Source: Paenibacillus sp. 37
Lineage (GTDB): Bacteria; Bacillota; Bacilli; Paenibacillales; Paenibacillaceae
Direction of reading: 5' to 3'
NCBI RefSeq assembly: GCF_008386395.1
Contig: NZ_CP043762.1
Span: 372,001-436,000, forward strand
Length of the DNA: 64,000 nucleotides
Under the pieces are notes generated by a model. That model made no database searches. It saw nothing but the letters and a program-made list of their open reading frames with translations, and was not told the DNA's origin. Shown here one piece after another: positions 18,824 through 28,253 of this stretch. A program made the translations under genes and the position numbers. Positions within the stretch are counted from its first letter, which is position 1. Every line of letters starts with the position of its first letter.

Positions 18824-21060
18824 TGAATCGCAGTAACCATGATTCATTTGTGAATGTCTACATCGAGAACCATTCCCCAGGCCACTCAAATGTCGTATAT
18901 CACCGTATGATTTCTCGTTTAATCAATGAGCAGACGGCGGTCTTACCTATACAAACGGGTAATGAAATAACCTGGATGATTCTTCAAAAGGAAGGTAAAA
19001 AAGCAGAGGATCATACCAAAGAAATCCAGCATTTCATTGGGCGATATTGTCATTCGACAGCACCGAGAAAGGTTCTATTTGCAGGTGAACATACACCATT
19101 AAAAAAAGTAGGGGCTCAGCATTTTCCAGAGGGGTACTTTGTATTTATTTCCCCTCTTGCCGTATCCGATAAAATCTGGGACATGCTTAGCCTTTGGATT
19201 GGGCTAGATGAAAAACGCCCGAGTATTACTTCTGTGGACACGGAACATAGCGCCTTCACACTCCGAAACCAATTCCATGAGCAAGTGGCGACTGAGCAAT
19301 GGAAAGAAGCGTTTAGGACATTAGAGATCATACGCCATGGTAGTTACGTGAGCGAAGAAAATTATTTATTTCTTAAAATGCAGTGGTTAGCTGCTCAACA
19401 TCACTGGGATGATATTTGGTACTCCAAGGACTACGAGATTATTGTCCAGATGGACTATATACCTGCACGTATACAGCAAATACTTCTCCGCTCAGCTTAC
19501 ACGGCTATTGCTCTTTCGGATTTATCAGAGGACTTTAATAAGAGCCTTGTGTTGTTTACGCAATCTAGGTACCGTCTAGGAACATTAATTCACAAGAGTG
19601 TAAGTAGTAGAGAAGAGTCTATCTGTAGAATTAAAGCTTACAACGCCTACCTTGAAACAGATTATGATGGACTTCAACGATTGCTAAATTTTGTTCAAGA
19701 TAGTGCTTCGATAGCAATCATTCATTTTTTATTAGATCAATTATCGCCACAATCAGATGAGCCGGAACTTACGTTAGAGAATAAGGTAATTACCGAGTTC
19801 CAACTTCAACATTTTGATCAAGCGTATCAAGATCTAAAAATGAGCAGTCTAACTCCATTTAAGACCAAATATTTATGTAAGATTGCAACAATGACCGATT
19901 CACCAATCGTATATGAGGAAGCAAAGTTCGCGTGGGATGAATTGCCAAGTGAAGAGCAACAAGCCTTACTCCGCGATCCAGAGTGTCGTGCCGACGTGAT
20001 GTTGGTTCAAGCCCGGATGAACTCCACAGCAATTGCTACGAAAGAACCTTCGAGCCAAAGTGTCTCAAAAAGTGTTGAAGTAACTTGGCACAGATGGTTT
20101 GCGCAATTTTTATCGGAACCAAATGATGTTGAACAGGGGCAAGCGTTGCTAAGAGAAATGGATACGACAAGAGGAGGTATGGTCTGGACAGATAGTGTAC
20201 TGACCTTACTGGCTGAACAATTTGCGGAACTCGCTATGATGCCTTTACATGGGAGTTCAAGAAGCTTATTAGAGACTGCGTTATCTATGTTTTTAACGGA
20301 GTTAATGGATCCAACTCATTTCCCAAAAGACACTGCACTGAGTTTGTATGATTATTGCTCTGAACTGATACTAGCCCATTCCAAGAAGAATCAAGCATCT
20401 ATGACATACTTCCTGAAGTTATCAGAAGGTATTGTTTATTTGGATTTCAGCCTGACGCATCCACAATTTGAACGCTCAGTAGCTTGGTTTGATCTTTCCC
20501 CTAGTAAAATGGTACTCCCATTCCTGCAGGGGGCACTAGAACTGTATTTTGACTACGGTATTCCTCAACAGAAGCTGGTTGATTTGTGGAATCACTGGTC
20601 AGGGACATTAGGAGATTCGTTAATAACCCTTGAAACTGTACAACTAACTGGGTGGTATGAACTTGGACGTTTGATGGGAGCAGACGCAAACTTATTGGTA
20701 AGGTTGTCTCAGGCACTTCAAAAAAATGAAGAAGATTCGGTTGATGTACTTGCTTCTTTGCCGCCGCAGAAAATAGCAATTTATACTTTACGGGAGCATA
20801 CAGCACGACGTGCAGTAGAGAAATTGGGTCTGCGAAATCCGTCTCATCGATATGTTATATGCACAGATGATGCACTAACAGCAGAAGCGAAGTCACATGT
20901 GAAATCTGCTGATATTGTCGTAATTGTTACGACATGTTTAAGTCATGCTATCTTTTACGGTATTCAACCTTACTTGAGGAATAACGTGGTATATCCACGA
21001 AGTTCAGGTACAACGGGGATTCTAATAGCGGTTGAAGAATATCTGAATAATATGAACTAG
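18820..21060 (+). CDS. dpdD: DpdD-like protein, short copy (746 aa)
   Basis: A DpdD-family protein of 746 residues and a paralogue of the 935-residue protein at the start of the window. The C-terminal block (about residues 655-740) shows RNPS, C.DDALTAEAK, VVIVTTCLSHAIFYGI and VYPRSSG. The middle is helical and repeat-like. This size is closer to what I expect for a typical DpdD, so this copy is the better candidate for the name. It is the last gene of the eight-gene dpdE-to-dpdD operon, joined to dpdK by an ATGA overlap and followed by a terminator at 21105. No catalytic residues were recognised. Confidence 0.65.
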   Translation: MMNRSNHDSFVNVYIENHSPGHSNVVYHRMISRLINEQTAVLPIQTGNEITWMILQKEGKKAEDHTKEIQHFIGRYCHSTAPRKVLFAGEHTPLKKVGAQHFPEGYFVFISPLAVSDKIWDMLSLWIGLDEKRPSITSVDTEHSAFTLRNQFHEQVATEQWKEAFRTLEIIRHGSYVSEENYLFLKMQWLAAQHHWDDIWYSKDYEIIVQMDYIPARIQQILLRSAYTAIALSDLSEDFNKSLVLFTQSRYRLGTLIHKSVSSREESICRIKAYNAYLETDYDGLQRLLNFVQDSASIAIIHFLLDQLSPQSDEPELTLENKVITEFQLQHFDQAYQDLKMSSLTPFKTKYLCKIATMTDSPIVYEEAKFAWDELPSEEQQALLRDPECRADVMLVQARMNSTAIATKEPSSQSVSKSVEVTWHRWFAQFLSEPNDVEQGQALLREMDTTRGGMVWTDSVLTLLAEQFAELAMMPLHGSSRSLLETALSMFLTELMDPTHFPKDTALSLYDYCSELILAHSKKNQASMTYFLKLSEGIVYLDFSLTHPQFERSVAWFDLSPSKMVLPFLQGALELYFDYGIPQQKLVDLWNHWSGTLGDSLITLETVQLTGWYELGRLMGADANLLVRLSQALQKNEEDSVDVLASLPPQKIAIYTLREHTARRAVEKLGLRNPSHRYVICTDDALTAEAKSHVKSADIVVIVTTCLSHAIFYGIQPYLRNNVVYPRSSGTTGILIAVEEYLNNMN

Positions 21061-21104
21061 AAAATTACATGAAACGATCGATCAAATTAGTAGCTTATTT
21101 GGGA

Positions 21105-21137
21105 GAAGCGATGTCTTGATGCATCGTTTCTTTTTTT
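21105..21137 (+). terminator. Intrinsic terminator ending the dpd operon
   Basis: GAAGCGATG and CATCGTTTC form a 9-base stem (one G-T pair) with an 8-base loop, followed by seven T. It lies 45 bases after the second DpdD-like gene and 139 bases before the AddB-like gene, so the helicase pair downstream is a separate transcription unit. Confidence 0.8.
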
Positions 21138-21275
21138 GATTAGATACTTTCAAATATGTGTTCCCGTCATGTTCTCGTTTCCAAAAAATACCGATCATGC
21201 TACTATTGGCATAGGCCTTAGAGACCACACTCGCAAGGCTTTTATTATGTTTAAACTACGATCTGGAGGAATGGG

Positions 21276-24119
21276 ATGCTTACCTTATATACCTATGAGA
21301 GCCAACGTCCAGACAACAACCTTATTGAGAAAAACATCATTAAGGGACGTAACTATACTTATATTACAGCTACGAAAGCTTTGGCTTCTGTTAGAGAACG
21401 TGAAGGTCTGATTCCGGAACATCAATATCTGGAAGACGATCGAGGCGAGAAACGAAAAATGATTCTTTTTTCAAATATTGTTCGGGCATGGACTAAACAA
21501 ACATACATGTTATCTTCAAGGGGCGAAGAGAAGGTCATGCTTTATCGTGCCATGAATGAAGTATCTAAAGGTACCGAACATCTTCGCGACTTGTTACGTC
21601 ATGATTATTCTTCATGGATTCGTATCTTATATGCTTTAGCCGCACAAGGGATAGATCTTCGTCATACTTCACTTCCTGATGAGAAACGGAAGCAATTGGT
21701 TAATCCCGTCATTGAAACACATTTGAAGGATATTCAATCTTCCTTTTATGATCGTTTGGAGGCTGAAGGCAAACGATTGTTTGAAGCGGCAGCAAGGGAC
21801 TATCTTAAGAAAGTGTCTTCGCCTACTGATCTTATCATCATGGAAGGTTTCACCTATTTTACAGACCTACAACGCTGGTTTATTGAGCAGTGCAGTAAAC
21901 AAGGGAAAGAAATTGTGTTTATTGTCCCTTATCGGGAACATCAAAAAAAGGCCTTCTCAATCATTGAAGAGACGTATAAAATTATTGCTTCTAATTGTCG
22001 GTTTACCTTAAACACACCTAAAATTAGTGAACAACCAGATATAGAATATCTTCAAAGACAGATACTACAGAGTGGTGGTTATAATGCATTTCCCGATCAA
22101 GTTTCAAATGTCCATTTAAAGCAATATCCGAATCGGGATAGAGAACTGCAGGGTTGTATTACACAACTCAAACAATGGTTCGACAGTGGATATGAACCCA
22201 AAGATGTTGCCGTTGTAATGAGACGTTCAAAAGAATTTGTTGACAGACTTCGGGATTATATGGAAATGGATCCCCTTTACTATCGAGGTGAAAAAGTAGA
22301 ATTGCTTACAACTCCTCGGTTACTTCTTCTTACACCTGTAGGAAGATTTGTTTTGAATCTGTACCAGATATGGAAGGATAATACTCTTGATCTCCAAGCA
22401 GATATATTGGAGTCGATTTTATCATCTGGATGGTTAGGAGCAGGGATTCAAGATTCAACACCTGTGTTTCGAGCGGTGAAGTACCAATACTTTAACACCT
22501 GTAGGTCGAAGAAGGAATGGCTAACGGTATTTACGCAATTAGAGACAGACTGCGAGAAAGAAATGACTTCTCGTTTACCACTTGGCCTAGTAGATAAGGA
22601 GACGGTTCGGAAGTGGAATGAGGTTATTGAATTACTTGATAGAATATGTAATCGTCTATTTCACCAGAAAGAAATATCGGTAGGAAGACATATTGAAATT
22701 TTGCAAGAAGAATTGAATCAAATGCTACCTAAAGATCTACGTAAAGCAGAACGGATCGTTTTAGAGAAAATCCAGACGGTGTTCCAAGAGTTAAGTACAT
22801 ATTTCTCGATTCCACTCACTACAGAAGAGTTTGGAGATGCGATACATGCACTTACTAAAGGTGAAAATACGGATGAAGAAGAACAGGATGAAAATGAGGA
22901 AGGACATGATTACTTACTTCGTATTGTAACTCCTGAGACATTGGATGGAATGGAATATAAGGCGGTCTTGTACTTGGGCTGTGATAATGTGCATGTTCCT
23001 GTATTGTATCCCGAACCATGGCCATTTTATGTCGATGGGAGAGGCAAACATCTCATGACCGAGCGGTACATGTTCCTGACGGTTATACGCTCGGCAGTAG
23101 AGCAGCTAGTGCTAAGTTACGCCCAAAAAGACGGAGACCGATCCTTTCAACCTAGTACCTACATGCAAGAAGTGGAACGTTTGTTAGAAACGAAAAGGGA
23201 AGTGCAAGGTGTACTGGATACCCTGGATATGAGTCTTGCCCATGATGGTGTTAAAGCGGTAAAAGTAAGATCGGCAAAACGAAAATCTTATGATTTGAGT
23301 GAATTAGCCCACTACGGTCTATGCCCATTGCGCTATCGATTAGAACTACTCCATCCTGAGGCAAGAATATATCGAACTCAATGGCAACTACAAATTTATG
23401 CTCAAAGTATTTGGCTAAATCGTATCTATGGTCGCATAGAACAATCAGATTTAAAGTCATCTGACAAAAATTTATTTTATCAGTCACTACTTAACTCTAT
23501 GGAAATGACGCGAGAAGAGGTTCGCAGGATTTTCCCCGCGTTTAGTCCGATCGTTTGGCATGCTATCGAATTTCAGGTGAAAGGTCAATTAGATCACCTT
23601 GCGAAGGAGCAGCACAGTTATTTCCGCAGTCTCTTCAAAGGGTCTAAAGAGTCCTTTAGTGTTTTAGTTGAAGGGGAAGTTGAAGAAAGAACGATTAAAA
23701 TTACGTTTGAAATACCTTATATGCTGCAATCTGCTAAGTTTAACGTTGCGTTATTTGGGGATTTGCTTTCAGGAGAATGGCTTCTACCAGGTAAAGATGA
23801 GAGTGATGGTAAAGAGTTCCATATAGAAATTGAAATAGAAGGAGTTCAATTATTTAGCACTCAATATCAAGCGGTGAACTGGTGGAGAAAAACGATTAAC
23901 TCTTTCTTCGCCATTGAAAAGAAGCAAGTGGTAGCAAAAAATTCCCACACGAAAATGCTCAAAGAACACTTTGAAGGCTTACCAACAAAAATTGGACAAA
24001 TGATCAAAAATATTGAATCAAATAAGTTTCCCATGCATCCTGGTGAGCATTGTACATCATGCCCTGTACGTCCAGAGTGCTTGGGTATAAGTAGTCCGTT
24101 GGGAGAGGAGAGCGAATGA
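21276..24119 (+). CDS. AddB-like protein with Fe-S cysteines but no visible nuclease or P-loop
   Basis: A 947-residue protein laid out like AddB/RexB or an AddB-type PD-(D/E)XK protein. A degenerate helicase-like body (with LRIVTPETLDGMEYKAVLYL near residues 545-564, in the place of the UvrD motif V/VI region) is followed by a C-terminal domain. One cysteine near 682 (YGLCPLRYRLE) and three near 927-940 (CTSCPVRPEC) form the four-cysteine iron-sulfur pattern of AddB and Cas4. The GxxDR and DYK nuclease motifs expected between them are not seen. The N-terminus lacks a GxxGKT P-loop. ATG 21276 has GGAGGA 6 bases upstream. It overlaps the UvrD-like gene by ATGA, so the two products probably form a complex like AddAB. 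Family placement is moderately sure; function is unknown. Confidence 0.6.
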   Translation: MLTLYTYESQRPDNNLIEKNIIKGRNYTYITATKALASVREREGLIPEHQYLEDDRGEKRKMILFSNIVRAWTKQTYMLSSRGEEKVMLYRAMNEVSKGTEHLRDLLRHDYSSWIRILYALAAQGIDLRHTSLPDEKRKQLVNPVIETHLKDIQSSFYDRLEAEGKRLFEAAARDYLKKVSSPTDLIIMEGFTYFTDLQRWFIEQCSKQGKEIVFIVPYREHQKKAFSIIEETYKIIASNCRFTLNTPKISEQPDIEYLQRQILQSGGYNAFPDQVSNVHLKQYPNRDRELQGCITQLKQWFDSGYEPKDVAVVMRRSKEFVDRLRDYMEMDPLYYRGEKVELLTTPRLLLLTPVGRFVLNLYQIWKDNTLDLQADILESILSSGWLGAGIQDSTPVFRAVKYQYFNTCRSKKEWLTVFTQLETDCEKEMTSRLPLGLVDKETVRKWNEVIELLDRICNRLFHQKEISVGRHIEILQEELNQMLPKDLRKAERIVLEKIQTVFQELSTYFSIPLTTEEFGDAIHALTKGENTDEEEQDENEEGHDYLLRIVTPETLDGMEYKAVLYLGCDNVHVPVLYPEPWPFYVDGRGKHLMTERYMFLTVIRSAVEQLVLSYAQKDGDRSFQPSTYMQEVERLLETKREVQGVLDTLDMSLAHDGVKAVKVRSAKRKSYDLSELAHYGLCPLRYRLELLHPEARIYRTQWQLQIYAQSIWLNRIYGRIEQSDLKSSDKNLFYQSLLNSMEMTREEVRRIFPAFSPIVWHAIEFQVKGQLDHLAKEQHSYFRSLFKGSKESFSVLVEGEVEERTIKITFEIPYMLQSAKFNVALFGDLLSGEWLLPGKDESDGKEFHIEIEIEGVQLFSTQYQAVNWWRKTINSFFAIEKKQVVAKNSHTKMLKEHFEGLPTKIGQMIKNIESNKFPMHPGEHCTSCPVRPECLGISSPLGEESE

Positions 24120-26350
24120 TTTTACGCGGAGGAATATCTCTATCTCAAGAGCAAGCTGCAATTGTTGATAGTGTAATGGGGGCAAAACCGATAACAGTGG
24201 TTTCGGCTGGTGCGGGATCAGGTAAAACCAGAACAATGGTTGCCTCAGTACTTCATCTCGTCAAAGAGGAAAAAGTGAACATTGATGACTTCGCCTTGAT
24301 TACCTTCACCAACAAGGCAACCGATGAGATGAGGGAGCGTTTAGAAAGTGGTGTGCAGGACAGGATAAGAGACGCAGAAAATGAAGGCGATTGGGAGGAA
24401 AGAACCCACTGGTTTGAACAAAAGGAACGGATTGCATCTACGTTTATTGGAACAATACATCGTTTTTGTTCTATGCTTCTTCAAAACTTTGGATATACGG
24501 AATTGATTCCACATGAGACTGAGATTTTGATGGCACGCCATCATTTTCAAAGAGCGTTAAAAGAGACTTTAGACGAATCGTTAAGTGATACAGCGACTTC
24601 TATATTATTCAATAGTGATAACGTCAAGTGGGCCCCTCATGTAATGAATGAGCATCTTGAGCAGTGGTATGAGTACATTAGAGGCCGCGGTCGCTCCATA
24701 AAAGTTGTTGTTCAAGAAACTTTGAATCAAAAGGAAGACGATGAAGAGCAAGACCATCGTAATGCAGTTGCCCACCTGTTGAATAAACTCGACGACAAGT
24801 ATCGGGCTATAAAACAGGAATTGGGTGGGGTAGATAGCAATGATCTTCTCCACAAATCTGCAGAATTAGTCAAGCGGTATGAACATCAAATTAGCCCTCT
24901 AGTAGCTTCTAGATTTCGATACTTATTTGTAGATGAATTTCAGGATACCGATGAATTACAGATGAGTATTATCCAATCCCTATCACCTAATTTAAAGCAT
25001 GTTTTGGTCGTAGGAGATCGTAAACAAGCTATATATGGGTTCCGTGGAGCGGACCATTCCGTATTGCAGAAAATTGCAGATCTAAACAACACGAAGCCCC
25101 TGTCCCTTAGTGCTTCAAGGCGCCCAACTGCGCTTTTACATAAGGCGCAAGAAGCGTTGTTTGACGATATGGGGTTGAGATACGATTTCTTGAAAGAAAA
25201 ATTAAACCAGGCAGAGGATGCTCATGTGCCAAAGGACAGTCTTATCCCATTCCAATATGAACATATTGATGTCTTTAAAGATAGGGAGCAACCTATTTTT
25301 GAACGCGTACTTCAAAAAATAAAAGACTTTCTCGGTCAATCGATACATGACCGGCATACAGGTAATCGCACTGTAGAATATCGCGATATTTGTGTCTTAT
25401 TTCGTTCTAACTATCAGTTGAATCGTTATTTAGCAAAATTCCCATCCGATATTCCTGTGATAAATGATACCGGCGGCAGTTTCTTTAAGAAACCAGAAAT
25501 TATAGCTTGCTACTACATGCTTCAAGCCATTTTAAAATATCCTGATGACGTTTCCCTAGACTTAGCTTTAGGAACACCTTTCTTGCCGTTTGTCGCTCCG
25601 AATTCGATTTATAAGAGTGATGGTACAAACCAAGTGCTGAGAGACTGGTTTGAAGAAGAGGAAGAATGTAAAAGTTGGTTACTGGGAATCGCGGAACTTC
25701 GAAAAAGGATAAAAGTTGATTTGGTTCCTCAATTACTAACATATATGTATGAATTCACAAGAGTTAGGGAGTACTATGGTAAACAAGGAAATTCCCAAGC
25801 TGTGGCCAACTTAGAGAAACTCGTGATGTGGTCGCGAGAACTTATGGATGCTGAAGCCCAAACCCTTCAACAATTTTTTGACCGCTTTCAAACAGCTCTT
25901 TTATCTGGTATGAATATGGACGAAGCTGACACTGGTGAAGAAGACGCTAAGCCAAATGCTATACGTTTCTCGACAGTACATTCAGCTAAAGGATTAGAGT
26001 ATCCCATCGTCATCATCCCAGATGTCGGTCGAAGATTACTTCCAAATGATAAACTTCCAACTTTCCATGAACGCGAGGGTTGGGGTATCGATCTCATCCT
26101 TCCAGGTGAGCATGGCCGATCATCGAAGTTTAAGGAATGGGAAGAGCAGCATCGTCAGGACTTTTTAGAGGAAGAAGCACGTATCCTTTATGTTGCAGTA
26201 ACACGTGCTGAACATGTAGTCTGTATGATTGGTAACGGATCAAGAAAGGTAAATACTCCTGATTCAGAGAATTGGTCTTGGAAAGATGAAATTCTTACTG
26301 CTGGTCCAGCTTTGGCGAAACTCGGTACACATATAGTAAAGATTGACTGA
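24116..26350 (+). CDS. UvrD/AddA-type superfamily 1 helicase
   Basis: SF1A helicase of 744 residues with all the main motifs: Q-motif and Walker A (SAGAGSGKTRT) near residues 30-40, motif II (VDEFQDTDELQ) near 272-282, GDRKQAIYGFRGAD near 300-313, VHSAKGLEYPIV near 620-631 and LYVAVTRAEH near 691-700. It lacks the C-terminal nuclease domain of AddA. The ATGA overlap with the AddB-like gene points to a heterodimer in which this subunit supplies ATP-driven DNA unwinding. A 43-base segment of this gene (25761-25803) has a near-identical relic at 36808. A terminator follows at 26376. Confidence 0.85.
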   Translation: MILRGGISLSQEQAAIVDSVMGAKPITVVSAGAGSGKTRTMVASVLHLVKEEKVNIDDFALITFTNKATDEMRERLESGVQDRIRDAENEGDWEERTHWFEQKERIASTFIGTIHRFCSMLLQNFGYTELIPHETEILMARHHFQRALKETLDESLSDTATSILFNSDNVKWAPHVMNEHLEQWYEYIRGRGRSIKVVVQETLNQKEDDEEQDHRNAVAHLLNKLDDKYRAIKQELGGVDSNDLLHKSAELVKRYEHQISPLVASRFRYLFVDEFQDTDELQMSIIQSLSPNLKHVLVVGDRKQAIYGFRGADHSVLQKIADLNNTKPLSLSASRRPTALLHKAQEALFDDMGLRYDFLKEKLNQAEDAHVPKDSLIPFQYEHIDVFKDREQPIFERVLQKIKDFLGQSIHDRHTGNRTVEYRDICVLFRSNYQLNRYLAKFPSDIPVINDTGGSFFKKPEIIACYYMLQAILKYPDDVSLDLALGTPFLPFVAPNSIYKSDGTNQVLRDWFEEEEECKSWLLGIAELRKRIKVDLVPQLLTYMYEFTRVREYYGKQGNSQAVANLEKLVMWSRELMDAEAQTLQQFFDRFQTALLSGMNMDEADTGEEDAKPNAIRFSTVHSAKGLEYPIVIIPDVGRRLLPNDKLPTFHEREGWGIDLILPGEHGRSSKFKEWEEQHRQDFLEEEARILYVAVTRAEHVVCMIGNGSRKVNTPDSENWSWKDEILTAGPALAKLGTHIVKID

Positions 26351-26375
26351 TCTCAATAGATAATTTCTTATATGG

Positions 26376-26422
26376 CCGAAGGATAAATGATTCCAGTGGG
26401 GGAGGTTTATTCTTCGGTTTTT
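26376..26422 (+). terminator. Intrinsic terminator after the UvrD-like gene
   Basis: CCGAAGGATAAA pairs with TTTATTCTTCGG (one bulged base) around a long loop, followed by TTTTT. It ends the AddB-like/UvrD-like unit and lies just before a small gene. Confidence 0.7.
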
Positions 26423-26468
26423 GTTATGGTATAGTGAGGGGAATGACTCACTAAAGGAGGCTATTTAT

Positions 26469-26636
26469 TTGAATGAACCGCTTAATGTACAAGAATTTTA
26501 TGAACCTTACAAGTTATTTTTAATGAATTGCAGACGCATGTACCGGATAAAAGGTGATCACGAATCTGCGAATGGTGTAACGAAAGAGTTAGGCAAACTA
26601 CTATTAGAGAAGTTGGGTTATTCGGAAAGTTCATAG
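26469..26636 (+). CDS. Small hypothetical protein (55 aa)
   Basis: Not recognised. A TTG at 26469 is preceded by a perfect AAAGGAGG 8 bases upstream, the only good initiation signal here; an upstream in-frame ATG at 26421 lies within the T-rich end of the preceding terminator. The product is short, charged and predicted helical (for example MNCRRMYRIKGDHESANG). It lies downstream of the UvrD-like gene but behind that gene's terminator. Confidence 0.45.
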   Translation: MNEPLNVQEFYEPYKLFLMNCRRMYRIKGDHESANGVTKELGKLLLEKLGYSESS

Positions 26637-27113
26637 AAAAGATTGGTGATCTGTTTAGAGGATTTTAGTCTTATATGTAGGCTAGAGTTAAAATTATATA
26701 ATACTATTTTAGGGTATTTGGTTCGTGAGTCGATTTCTTTGTAAGACATAGAATTAACTGGTCAACTTAGGGTCGTGTAACATAACTAATTAAACTCTCC
26801 TTGAAGAAATATCAAACAATCGGTGGTTGCTGAAGAGAAGACCAATATAAAATGACAAGTGAATATGTTCAGGAAAGCAATTCGTATAGGTCGTATTTAA
26901 GAAGCTTTTATACTGAGTTTAAATATGTCCTATAAATAATGCAGCTGCTGTGTATAGTTCATTTTTGAACAAGTGAAAATGAACTTATGTACAAGTACAC
27001 AAAAGGACTGAACAAAAAAATGGCTAATAAATAAGGGGAATGGTTATTGAAACTGTAAATGTAATATAATCCATTTTATAGGAATTTTAATATCCATTAA
27101 AAATCGAGTATAA
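26637..27113. other. Gene-poor AT-rich gap
   Basis: No gene or recognisable remnant was found. The stretch is AT-rich with many stops in all frames. It separates the plus-strand AddB/UvrD block from a minus-strand orphan gene. Confidence 0.5.
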
Positions 27114-27143
27114 GAAAAAAGCACCTCCTTATTGGGGTAGTGC
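27114..27143 (-). terminator. Intrinsic terminator for the minus-strand orphan gene
   Basis: On the minus strand GCAC-TACCCC-AATAA-GGAG-GTGC forms a stem with a short bulge, followed by TTTTTT (the A-run just left of 27121 on the plus strand). It lies about 100 bases beyond the stop of the 106-residue gene. Confidence 0.6.
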
Positions 27144-27245
27144 TCCTCTTATTATCTTTTCGCAAAAGTCATGCAAACTAAATTGAGTTGATAAGAGAAA
27201 AGACGAGACTTCATAGCCCAGTTGTTTAAGAGTTAATCGACAAGA

Positions 27246-27566
27246 TTATGTGTTGAGAATTTGACGTCCCTGATCTACCAATCTTTGCAGTATTTTTAAT
27301 TGCTCTTGCGTTTGAATTGAACCTGTCTGAATTAATAACTCGATTTGAGGTAAATCATGTTTAAGTTTAATGATTTCTGCTGCTTTTCCACTAAAAATTG
27401 ATGTTTTAAGATTTAAATATCCTTGGCCCCCCCTTAAAATCTCACATGCGCCTTCAGCATCTTCAGCATTATTAACATATACTTCTTCATAACCGGTGAA
27501 TTCTTCAAAATTATCTTCATATACTTGTACAGAGAAAGAGTATTCAACTACAAATTTGGTTTTCAC
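27246..27566 (-). CDS. Hypothetical protein (106 aa)
   Basis: Not recognised. The GTG start has GGAGGG 6 bases upstream. The acidic N-terminal half (YSFSVQVYEDNFEEFTGYEE) looks like a beta-strand-rich domain and the C-terminal half is helical and Gln/Leu-rich. It stands alone on the minus strand between plus-strand defence operons and has its own terminator. Confidence 0.5.
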   Translation of the reverse strand: MKTKFVVEYSFSVQVYEDNFEEFTGYEEVYVNNAEDAEGACEILRGGQGYLNLKTSIFSGKAAEIIKLKHDLPQIELLIQTGSIQTQEQLKILQRLVDQGRQILNT

Positions 27567-27650
27567 TATATTCCCTCCGTTTCTTATAAGTACATAAATA
27601 TTATATTAAATTCCTAATATTAATACAAACATTGGAGATTATCAGTATAC

Positions 27651-27788
27651 TACCTGGAAGATCATCAGTATGCATTGTCACAACCTCAGCCTATGGGACA
27701 AGTCGTTCTCGGTTCTGTTGGAAGTGGAAAGACAATGATAAGCATACACATAAAACAATTGATAATGAAGACTTACCATTTTGATTGA
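27651..27788 (+). pseudogene. Remnant of a UvrD-type helicase N-terminus
   Basis: A 45-codon open stretch reads YLEDHQYALSQPQPMGQVV followed directly by LGSVGSGKTMI. This is a Q-motif-plus-Walker A arrangement typical of superfamily 1 helicases, where a Gln-containing motif lies about 15-20 residues before GxxGSGKT. There is no start with a ribosome binding site and the frame ends in TGA after 45 codons. The remaining 465 bases before 28254 hold no gene. It is read as the relic of a lost helicase gene. Confidence 0.5.
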
Positions 27789-28253
27789 TTGGGAAGTTGC
27801 TCTACGTTCATTTTTTATTCTATTGCTTTAGGTAATCTACTTATGTTAGTGAACTTCAACAAAATTCTTATTTCAAAAAAAAGTAATACATAGTCTGCCA
27901 CTGAAAGAAAATTTCTAATCAAAATTGTTAAAGAGGTCGCAACTTTTGCTCATTTAAATGGCTGTACCGCCTGTAACGGTATGGTGTTCTAACAGGTTGA
28001 AACAAGTAAAAAGATCCAAGTGGCCTTCGATTCGCAATTTGGATTTATATTTGTTAATTGGAATTTTGAAGCCATTTGTTTGCGATATACTGAGATACTT
28101 TTGACCTAGAAGAACACCTATTTTTATGGTATTGTGGGAAATAAGTCGGAGTTATAAAATTTGACTTATTGTATTCCTTACCTAACTATTTAATCTACAT
28201 CAACCATAATAAATGAAACTATATTTAACTATTACATCCCTTCAGGAGTTGCC

